Shown here: one piece after another, positions 57,553-64,000 of the stretch
Layout of the letters: every line of letters begins with the position of its first letter
Numbering within the stretch: the first letter of the stretch is position 1
NCBI RefSeq assembly: GCF_000721175.1
Contig: NZ_JOEZ01000004.1
Span: forward strand, 1-64,000
Direction of reading: 5' to 3'
DNA from: Streptomyces anulatus
GTDB lineage: Bacteria; Actinomycetota; Actinomycetes; Streptomycetales; Streptomycetaceae
DNA length: 64,000 nucleotides
Notes under the pieces: model-generated
Databases searched by the model: none
What the model was told of the DNA's origin: nothing
The model's input: only the letters and a program-made list of their open reading frames with translations
Made by a program: the position numbers and the translations under genes

Positions 57553-58901
57553 AGCCCGGGGAACTGGTACGTCAGACCCGGAAGGCGAAGGGCCTCACGC
57601 TCGCCGAGCTGGGCACGATGACCGGATACTCCGGGGCGCAGGTCTCCCGGTACGAGCGGGGCATCTCGCCGATGACCGACGTCGACGTCCTGCGGTGCTT
57701 CGCTGACGCCCTGGAACTCCCGCACCAGGCATTCGGCCTAACGCCGCCCGCACCCCGGCCGGACACTCGACATGGTCAGCCGGTCGCCGCAATCAGCGTC
57801 TTTCCCCGGCTCCCCGACCCTAGGGTAGGTACACCCGGGCGGGAGGACGGTGAAGAACCGGTGCGTCGACGCAAGTTGCTCGTGGGCCTAGCGGCCACGG
57901 CCGCTGCCCCATTGCTCGGGACCGGAGACGCGCAGGCCGAGGAGGCCCTGCTGGGCGACTTGCTCGTCACCCGCCTTCGGGACGCGATGCTCGGACTTGG
58001 AGCGGCCACGGCCGCGCCATCGTCGCCCGAGGCGCTCGTCACCGACTTCACCCGCGCGCTCGCCGACTTCGACGCCTGCCGCTACGCATCCCTGGCCGTG
58101 CGCCTGCCCCGCCTCATCCGCGTCGGCCACGCGCTGTCCACCACCAGCGGCGACGACACGGAGCAGCACGCTCTCCTGGCCAAGAGCTACCTCCTGGCGA
58201 CCCGCATGCTCGTGAAGATGGACGAGCAGCAGCTCGGCTGGATGGCGGCCGACCGCGCGCGGCAGCTCGCCGAGTCGGCGGGAGACGTCCTCGCGGTTGC
58301 CGAGTGCGCCCGTCAGCTGGCCGTGCTCGCCAGGAAGGCGGGGTGGCATGACCAGGCGCTGTCGATCGCGCTCTCAGCCGCTGATCACCCGGATCTGCGA
58401 GGCACCGGACGCGCCGGGGCTGCGGTCCGCGGCCTCCTGGTCCAGAGTGCGTCGTACACCCTCGCGCGCCGAGGCGACCGGGACGGAATGCGGGACCTGA
58501 CCGACGAAGCTGCCGCCATCGCCAAGGAACTCGGCGGTGCCACCCTGCTGCGCGACCACGGCGGCGGCTTCAGCCCCCTCACCGTGCAACTTCACAGGAT
58601 CAGCGCCAAGAACCACGCCGGCGATCCCCGGGCCGCGCTCGATGCCGCTCGCACGATCTCGCTGAAGGCGCTGCCCAGCGTCGAACGCCGCTCCCGCGCC
58701 CTCGGGGACATCGCCGTCACCTACGACCGCCTCGGCCGCCGCAGCGACTGCGTCCGCACGCTGCTGGCCGCCGAGCGATGCGCTCCACAGGAGACCCACG
58801 CCCGACCTGCGACGAAGGCCTTGATCTCCAGCCTGCTGGTGTCCGGCCCCACGTCAACGGAACTCCGCGGCCTCGCCGAACGCAGCGGCGTTCTTGCCTG
58901 A
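57549..58901 (+). CDS. XRE-family regulator with TPR-like helical sensor region
   Basis: 450 residues, GTG 57549 coupled to the leader ORF. The HTH is at residues 1-60 (LVRQTRKAKGLTLAELGTMT, GYSGAQVSRYERGISPM). After a linker comes RRRKLLVGLAATAAAPLLGT, a Tat-like segment often found internally in this regulator class. Then about 300 residues of paired helices follow (YLLATRMLVKMDEQQLGWMA, ARQLAVLARKAGWHDQALSI), a TPR-like repeat for ligand or peptide sensing. It diverges from the mur operon, and its likely operator is the inverted repeat at 57414. Probably the local switch for the island. Confidence 0.85.
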   Translation: MKPGELVRQTRKAKGLTLAELGTMTGYSGAQVSRYERGISPMTDVDVLRCFADALELPHQAFGLTPPAPRPDTRHGQPVAAISVFPRLPDPRVGTPGREDGEEPVRRRKLLVGLAATAAAPLLGTGDAQAEEALLGDLLVTRLRDAMLGLGAATAAPSSPEALVTDFTRALADFDACRYASLAVRLPRLIRVGHALSTTSGDDTEQHALLAKSYLLATRMLVKMDEQQLGWMAADRARQLAESAGDVLAVAECARQLAVLARKAGWHDQALSIALSAADHPDLRGTGRAGAAVRGLLVQSASYTLARRGDRDGMRDLTDEAAAIAKELGGATLLRDHGGGFSPLTVQLHRISAKNHAGDPRAALDAARTISLKALPSVERRSRALGDIAVTYDRLGRRSDCVRTLLAAERCAPQETHARPATKALISSLLVSGPTSTELRGLAERSGVLA

Positions 58902-59051
58902 GGAGAGAGCACTGACCGGCTGGCCAGGCCGACCGACAGCCGGAGCGGTATGCGTGGTTCGGGCCGACGCTCATGCCTCCTTGGCTGGCTGATCGGTGAT
59001 TTCTGCCGAAGTAGCTCGGGGCGGTGGCGCTCGCCCGTAGCGTGAGGCGGC

Positions 59052-59894
59052 ATGACTGTACTGATCATCGGCGGCAACGGCTTCCTGGGCGCCGAGCTGG
59101 TACGCCAGGCGGTGTCCGCCGGCCTGCACCCCGTCGCCACGTTCCATTCCCGCCCCGGTGACGACGGGGCGACCTGGCATCACCTCGACCTTCGCGACCC
59201 CCTCCGCCTGGAGGAAGTCCTCGAAACGGTGGCTCCGGCCGTGGTGATCAACGCAACGAGCGGCGGAGCGGACTGGGCGGTCACCGCCGAAGGCGGGATC
59301 CGCCTCGCCCAAGCCGTGGCCGGCCAAGGAATCCGCCTAGTGCACGTCTCCAGTGACGCCGTCTTCTCCGGCACGGGCCGCGACCGCTACGACGAGTCCT
59401 GCCTTCCGGACCCACTCACTCCCTACGGGGCCGCGAAGGCAGCCGCCGAGACCGCCGTACGCCTCCTATGCCCCAACACCGCGGCCGTCGCCCGTACTTC
59501 CCTGATCATCGGCAACGGCCGGTCCGAGCACGAGCGGCTGGTGCATGCGCTGGCGGACGGCACCCGGCAGGGCGCCTTGTTCACCGACGACGTCCGTTGC
59601 CCCGTCCACGTGACAGACCTGGCTGTCGCTCTGTGGGAGATCACCCGGTCCGACGCCGCCGGCGTGTTCCACCTCGCTGGGCCGGACGCGCTCAGCCGCT
59701 ACGAGCTGGGCGAGCTCATCGCCCGCCGCGACGGGCTCGACCCCGCCCGGCTGGCCTCCGCACGCCGCTCCGATACGGGGCTGCCCGGCGGGCTCGACGT
59801 ACGACTCGACAGCCGCACCACCCAGCAGAAGCTGCGCACCCGGCTCCGCGGCGCCCGCGAGTTCCTGAGCGGGAACAGCCCGGAGCTGACCTGA
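59052..59894 (+). CDS. NAD(P)-dependent epimerase/reductase (RmlD-like SDR)
   Basis: 280 residues, ATG 59052 with GTGAGG upstream. The dinucleotide motif is LIIGGNGFLGAEL. The active-site region has VHVSSDAVFSG and TPYGAAKAAAE (YxxxK with Tyr and Lys present). The later ARTSLIIGNG, VHVTDLAVALWEI and FHLAGPDALSRYELGELIAR follow dTDP-4-dehydrorhamnose reductase. Members reduce or epimerise nucleotide-sugars. Substrate unknown; the neighbouring UDP-sugar genes (mur operon) make an amino-sugar link plausible. It stands downstream of the regulator on the same strand. Confidence 0.9.
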   Translation: MTVLIIGGNGFLGAELVRQAVSAGLHPVATFHSRPGDDGATWHHLDLRDPLRLEEVLETVAPAVVINATSGGADWAVTAEGGIRLAQAVAGQGIRLVHVSSDAVFSGTGRDRYDESCLPDPLTPYGAAKAAAETAVRLLCPNTAAVARTSLIIGNGRSEHERLVHALADGTRQGALFTDDVRCPVHVTDLAVALWEITRSDAAGVFHLAGPDALSRYELGELIARRDGLDPARLASARRSDTGLPGGLDVRLDSRTTQQKLRTRLRGAREFLSGNSPELT

Positions 59895-59996
59895 CAGTCA
59901 CCCACCACCCTGCCTCTATTGAGGGCGAAACGTGCCGCCCCGTGACAAGCCGTGGGCAGACTCTCCATGACCGTTCGCGAAGGGGGAGATGGTCCG

Positions 59997-60563
59997 ATGC
60001 GACCCAGTCAGCAGATGCGCGACCTCGGCATAGTTCAGTATGGCGCGCCTGTCCTGCGTGACCCCGCCCGCCCCTTCGCACTCCCCGACGAGCGGGAAAC
60101 CCTCGACACAGTCGTCGGTCAGCTCCTTGAGGTCATGGAGCGCATCCGCCGCGCGCACGACTTCTCTGGCAAGGGCCTGGGCCTGGCTGCCCCGCAGATC
60201 GGCATCGGCCGGTCCGCAGCCGTCGTCCAGCCTCCTGGATCCGACCCAATCGTTCTGCTCAACCCCCGTGTCACCGACGCCTCCGAGGACATGGACGAGA
60301 GGTTCGAAGGGTGCCTGTCGTTCTTCGACGTACGGGCACAGGTTCCCCGACCCCTGCGGATCACGGTGGAAACGATGACAGCAGCGGGCAGTACCGAGAA
60401 AGCCGTCTACGAGCGGGGCGACGCGCGGCTCATCGCGCACGAAATTGATCACCTCGACGGACTTCTGCTGATGGACCGGATACGGCCCGGCGTGAGACCG
60501 GTCCCCGTCGAGGAGTACCGCAGGACGGCCGAGGCCACTGGCCGACCCTGGTCGTACGAGTAG
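59997..60563 (+). CDS. def: Peptide deformylase
   Basis: 188 residues from ATG 59997, picked because GGGGGAG lies 8 bp upstream (earlier ATGs at 59952 and 59967 lack this). All three signature motifs are intact: GLGLAAPQIG (residues about 60-69), EGCLSF (metal-binding Cys) and HEIDHLDG (HExxH). Metal-dependent removal of N-formyl groups from peptides. A second copy outside the housekeeping locus often gives resistance to deformylase inhibitors, or serves a biosynthetic route. It is not obviously operonic. Confidence 0.93.
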   Translation: MRPSQQMRDLGIVQYGAPVLRDPARPFALPDERETLDTVVGQLLEVMERIRRAHDFSGKGLGLAAPQIGIGRSAAVVQPPGSDPIVLLNPRVTDASEDMDERFEGCLSFFDVRAQVPRPLRITVETMTAAGSTEKAVYERGDARLIAHEIDHLDGLLLMDRIRPGVRPVPVEEYRRTAEATGRPWSYE

Positions 60564-60640
60564 AAGGAGGCGGGGCCGACCGTGGGCGGGCGCGACATAC
60601 TCGCGACCAAGAAGCTCTGGCGGGTCAGGCGCGGGCGTTC

Positions 60641-61570
60641 TCAGAAGGCCGTGCGGATGTCGCTGCGCGGGTCCCCGTCTACCAGCCGGTCCTCGTACAG
60701 CCCTTCCTGCGCCCGGCGGCGCCAGGGCCGGGCGTACCGAAGAGCCACGTCGATGTCCGGGTCGGCCGAGTCGAGGTCGATGTCCGCGACCGCCAGAGCA
60801 GGCTGCCCATCGGCGGGGCACTGCGCCAGCCACCGACCGCCGGGCGCCACGATCCCGGACGGCACCGTGGCGCTGAACTGGGACGGGACGGAGTAGCCGA
60901 CCCAGTAGTTGTAGAGCGTCCCGTACGCCTGGGCGACACGGGCACGGGGCGCGTCGTCGACCATCACCGACAGCAGGACGCAGTTGACGTCCAAGCGCTC
61001 GTACTCGGCAAACACCTCCGGGAAGTTGGCCTCGATACACAGCGCGAAGCCGAACCGAATCCCGTCCACCTCGACGACGAGCGGCTGATGTCCAGGGGAG
61101 TACAAGTAGGACACCTCGGTGTGCGACAGGAACCGCTTGTCGTACCGTGCGACCAGCTGGCCGCGGTCGGAGACGACGTAGAGGCTGTTGTGCGGTCGGT
61201 TCGGCGGTGTGAGCGGGTGGATCGATCCGAACACCGTCCACAGGCCAAGCCTTCCCGCCAGGACGGTGATCGACTCCGCTTCCTCGCGCAGGACATCCCA
61301 CGCGGCACGGCTCCAATCAGCCGGCACCAGCTCGCCCGCCGTGCCCGCCGCCATCACGTGCTTGCTCGGATAGGTGACTGCCCCCTCGGGGAACTGCACC
61401 AACCGCGCACCAGCCTCGGCGGCCTCAACCATCAGGGCCCGGATCTCCTGCCCGGCCGCCCGCAGTGCTCCTCGATCAGTGGGGTCTTCCGGCACCGTGC
61501 TCTGTGCGACTGCCAGCCGCAATGTCCTGGCCACACTGGGGCGTTCGTCGGGTGCAGAAGTCGTCGTCAT
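60641..61570 (-). CDS. Nitrilase-superfamily carbon-nitrogen hydrolase
   Basis: 309 residues from ATG 61570. The catalytic triad is complete: RLVQFPEGAVTYPS (Glu), LVARYDKRFLSHTE (Lys), and FALCIEANFPEVFAEYE (Cys). The family cleaves nitriles or amides. Specificity is not visible, but the loop PSSHxx-type nitrilase features are absent, so an amidase is more likely. It lies 64 bp after the PIG-L gene on the same strand and is probably co-transcribed. Confidence 0.9.
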   Translation of the reverse strand: MTTTSAPDERPSVARTLRLAVAQSTVPEDPTDRGALRAAGQEIRALMVEAAEAGARLVQFPEGAVTYPSKHVMAAGTAGELVPADWSRAAWDVLREEAESITVLAGRLGLWTVFGSIHPLTPPNRPHNSLYVVSDRGQLVARYDKRFLSHTEVSYLYSPGHQPLVVEVDGIRFGFALCIEANFPEVFAEYERLDVNCVLLSVMVDDAPRARVAQAYGTLYNYWVGYSVPSQFSATVPSGIVAPGGRWLAQCPADGQPALAVADIDLDSADPDIDVALRYARPWRRRAQEGLYEDRLVDGDPRSDIRTAF

Positions 61571-61634
61571 CTCTCTCCGATCGGTGAGTGCTTGCTCGTG
61601 GGCGGTGAAGGGTGGTCGGCACGGGGCTGCGGTG

Positions 61635-62441
61635 TCAGATGGATAGCGCGGCGGAGTCGCCCTTTGTGGGGCCGGGGGTGAGGCGAGTGAAGTACTCGGT
61701 TTGGATGATCTGGGTGCGGTCGGCTTCGGGAAGGCGGGCGAGGATGCCGGGCAGTGGCCGCTCGCGTGCGACCTCACCGCGGTGCGCGAGGATCGCGCGC
61801 CACTTCTGCTCCAGCCAGGGGGAGACGTCGACGGTGGTGGTGGCGTAGGCGTCCGGCACCGCGAGCGCGGCTTTGCCGACGAACTCCAGCAGCGGCCCGA
61901 GTTCGCCGACACCGGACTCGGGGTGCGTGGCGCAGTACACGGCGCGCGGTTGCCAGGGCTTGCCGGCCGCGGGGTGAAGGTGCGGGAGCCCCGCGTCCTG
62001 AGCGGCGAGGAGAGCGGCCTGGTGGGTGCGGCGGTGGTCCGGGTGACCGGTCAGCTGGCCCAGGGCGTCGTGCGTTACCACGATGTCGGGGCGGAACGAG
62101 CGGATCTGCTGGACCAGGGCGGCGACCACCTCGTCGAGTGGCGCGTCGACGAGCCGGGGACGGCCGGGGGCCGCCCTTTCGTTGCGGGCATCGCCGTATC
62201 CGAGCATGCGAGGGGCGCCCGCGCCGAGCGCCCGCAAGGCGTCGGCGAGTTCGGAAGCCCGCGGACTGTCGGGCGCCCACGTCATGGTGACGACGGCGGT
62301 GCGCGCGTGCGCGGCGGCGTGCTGGGCGAGGACACCGCCGGCGAGGAGGCTCTCGTCGTCGGGATGGGCGAACACGCCGAGCAGGGACGGCATCGTCGAG
62401 GACGCCGCCTTCTCGGGGATCAACTCGTCGCAGTCAGGCAC
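61635..62441 (-). CDS. PIG-L/LmbE-family deacetylase
   Basis: 268 residues from ATG 62441; the start overlaps the methyltransferase stop by 8 bp. Zinc-binding motifs are VFAHPDDESLLAGGVLAQHA near residue 25 and TGHPDHRRTHQAALLA near 135. Family members (MshB, LmbE, TTE) remove acetyl groups from N-acetylglucosamine-type sugars. A partner for amino-sugar chemistry of the island is plausible. The substrate is unknown. Confidence 0.92.
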   Translation of the reverse strand: MPDCDELIPEKAASSTMPSLLGVFAHPDDESLLAGGVLAQHAAAHARTAVVTMTWAPDSPRASELADALRALGAGAPRMLGYGDARNERAAPGRPRLVDAPLDEVVAALVQQIRSFRPDIVVTHDALGQLTGHPDHRRTHQAALLAAQDAGLPHLHPAAGKPWQPRAVYCATHPESGVGELGPLLEFVGKAALAVPDAYATTTVDVSPWLEQKWRAILAHRGEVARERPLPGILARLPEADRTQIIQTEYFTRLTPGPTKGDSAALSI

Positions 62442-64000
62442 GCTGTCCCCCTGCGGCCGAGAGGCTCAGTGCGCCGGCGGGGGTCCGGCCCGGCCACTGG
62501 AGGACAAGCCGTGCGCTGGGCTTGTCGAGCACATCGCCGGGCGGCAGCTGGTCGTCGGGCGTTGCGGCCGGGTGGACGGTCATCGGCGGATAGCCGCTCT
62601 CGCGCACCTCGCGGTCCCAGACGCGCACGCACTCGGCGAAGCGCTCCGCCACCTCTTCCGCTGCTGGGCCGTAGGCGTGGATGAAGAACTCCGTCATGCG
62701 GTCGGCCGGCTCCGGGGCATCCCTGACCTTCCGGTAGGTCAAGTAGGCGAGCGAGCCGTCCGCCAGGATCGCGGCCGCGTCCTGCTGCTCCACGAACGTG
62801 GACCCCTTCGGCGCGGACAGACGGCAGAACCCCGGCAGGGTCGTCGCGGCATAGACCTGCAACGTCTCGAAGTTGAAGATCCCCCGGACGACCAGGCCCG
62901 TGGAGCGCTCGTGCCGGGGACCGCGCAGAGCCTCGTCGAGACCGGCGGTGTCGCCGGGCGTCCCGTCCTCCCACCGCACCGTGACCTTGCCGTCGGCCAG
63001 CCGCACGGCGGGGGCGGTCCGGGCGGCCGCACCGCGGTCCCGCACGAACCCGCAGTACGTCCAGCGCTCGCAGTGCAGCACGTCGCCGCGCCGGACCAGG
63101 GTGAGGGAGCGGGTGTAGCCGCCCATCTCCAGCGGCACGACCAGCCGGGCCCCGTCGGCGAGCTGCTCCCGCCATGCGGGTGCGATGTCGGACGCGTTGT
63201 GCGTGATCACGATCCCGTCGAACCCGTTGGCCGGGACGTGGCTCGGCGCTCCGAGCCCGCCGTCGCCGAGGACGGCGGTGACCCGACCGCTGCCGGCCTC
63301 CGCGCACAGCCGCTGCGTCCGGTGCACTACGTACGGGTCGACGTCCACGGTCACCACGCGCCCGCGTTCCCCGAGGACGTGGGCCAGGAGCTCCGCGTTG
63401 TATCCGCCGGAGCCGACCTCCAGCACGGTCATCCCTGGCTCCAGCCGGAGTTGCTCGATCATGTCGGCCTGCAGCCAGGCCGCGGAGACGGAGCTGAGCG
63501 CCCTCTGGGGTGACTCCCGGACCGTCACCACGGCGAGGTCGTCGTGGTAGGCCGTCTCCAGCCGGGTCTCGGGAACGAACCGGTGCCGTGGCACCTCACG
63601 CAACGCGGCTTGGACCCGCGGCGAGGGCGCCCAGCCCTTGCTGATCACGATGTCCGCCATCCGCTCGCGCAACCGGACCGCCTCGGCCGGCTCCCCGGGC
63701 ACCGGAGGGACGGCGGCGGAGCACGCGTAGGAGTGGACCGGCGGGAGCCCCGGCAGCACCCCGGGCCACACCGCGGTCAGAGCCTGGGCACTGGGCGCGA
63801 AGATCTTCCCGAGGGTCACCAAGGTGTTCAGGTCTTGGAACTCCCAGCGTACGAAGCGGTGTGGCTCGGGCAGAGAGAGTTCACCGTCCCAGCGGGAGAT
63901 GCGGACCACGGCGGTGACGCGGCGTACATCCAAGCGGTCGTCGTGCAGCACGGTGATGACGTGAGCGTCCTCCACGCGCGCCGTCAGCCCGGTCTCCTCG
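62434..64000 (-). CDS. NUDIX-methyltransferase fusion (5' end beyond the window)
   Basis: The frame is open to the window edge, so the protein is cut at its N-terminus; a GTG at 63975 is not the real start. The first visible residues, EETGL then TARVEDAHVITVLHDD, complete a NUDIX box (REx2EETGL), and the next 90 residues (VRRVTAVVRISRWDG, SLPEPHRFVRWEF) are the rest of a NUDIX fold. From about 120 residues in comes a PCMT-like methyltransferase: ALREVPRHRFVPE, GMTVLEVGSGGYNAELLAHV and GRVVTVDVDPYVV, DGIVITHNASDI. It resembles the methyltransferases of FxLD-type systems (from memory). The C-terminal 180 residues are unrecognised. Coupled to the PIG-L gene. Confidence 0.8.
   Translation of the reverse strand, partial: EETGLTARVEDAHVITVLHDDRLDVRRVTAVVRISRWDGELSLPEPHRFVRWEFQDLNTLVTLGKIFAPSAQALTAVWPGVLPGLPPVHSYACSAAVPPVPGEPAEAVRLRERMADIVISKGWAPSPRVQAALREVPRHRFVPETRLETAYHDDLAVVTVRESPQRALSSVSAAWLQADMIEQLRLEPGMTVLEVGSGGYNAELLAHVLGERGRVVTVDVDPYVVHRTQRLCAEAGSGRVTAVLGDGGLGAPSHVPANGFDGIVITHNASDIAPAWREQLADGARLVVPLEMGGYTRSLTLVRRGDVLHCERWTYCGFVRDRGAAARTAPAVRLADGKVTVRWEDGTPGDTAGLDEALRGPRHERSTGLVVRGIFNFETLQVYAATTLPGFCRLSAPKGSTFVEQQDAAAILADGSLAYLTYRKVRDAPEPADRMTEFFIHAYGPAAEEVAERFAECVRVWDREVRESGYPPMTVHPAATPDDQLPPGDVLDKPSARLVLQWPGRTPAGALSLSAAGGQRA

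Noticed and set aside
59916-61316. 466-residue minus-strand frame spanning def and the nitrilase
   Set aside because: Shadow of two genes with full catalytic signatures in other frames.

Overview
The window is very GC-rich DNA with actinobacterial codon use, GTG starts and many 1-8 bp gene overlaps, and it reads as Streptomyces or a close relative. A tap-tpg pair (telomere-associated protein and terminal protein, 34537-37650), a ParA-type partition operon flanked by 12-bp iterons (44837-47767), two adjacent large winged-helix proteins that could be replication initiators (48977-53025), and a helicase with helicase-associated repeats point to a linear replicon: a large linear plasmid or a chromosome arm. 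There are no ribosomal operons or recognised conjugation genes. An initiator tRNA, a cold-shock protein and an HU protein lie together at 29355-30173.

Layout. 1-1500 holds decayed genes: a frameshifted small gene and the 5' part of a TnsB/Tn552-like transposase that breaks off beside one orphan type I-E-like CRISPR repeat. 1504-4366 carries a protein with a ParB-like GQHR motif and a possible PD-(D/E)XK-type protein. 4444-7898 (-) encodes ComF-like, DprA-like and HAD-phosphoribosyltransferase proteins. 8091-13713 (-) is a tightly overlapped operon of a dsRBD-dsRBD-SNF2 protein, a SWIM protein, a small protein with no normal start codon and a two-TM peptide. 13927-19710 is mostly hypothetical genes plus an APH-like kinase. 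19934-23567 (-) looks like a complete ABC-three-component (ABC-3C) conflict system. 23880-29229 holds a membrane coiled-coil protein, a six-fold zinc-ribbon repeat protein ending in a GIY-YIG-like domain, and a Ser/Thr kinase with a coupled partner.

30406-31773 is a less GC-rich, ApeA-like HEPN gene. 32097-37650 is the helicase/tpg/tap block. 37928-44138 is a run of small plasmid-type hypothetical genes. Two of their operons, plus one at 13927, share a promoter-region motif. 44139-45494 is 1.36 kb without convincing genes that contains iterons and is a candidate origin/centromere, followed by parA, a non-canonical ParB-like gene, and the putative rep genes.

53089-64000 is a metabolic island. 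A (-) operon encodes MurB, a serine hydrolase, a MurA whose catalytic Cys position is Asp (the change associated with fosfomycin insensitivity), and a left-handed beta-helix acyltransferase. Divergent to it is an XRE/TPR regulator preceded by a 13-codon leader ORF with a TTA (bldA-type) codon whose stop overlaps the regulator start. Beyond lie a reductase/epimerase, a peptide deformylase, a nitrilase, a PIG-L deacetylase and a NUDIX-methyltransferase fusion cut by the window end. The region combines replicon-maintenance genes with several independent candidate defence modules. All functional calls are from motif reading without database searches.
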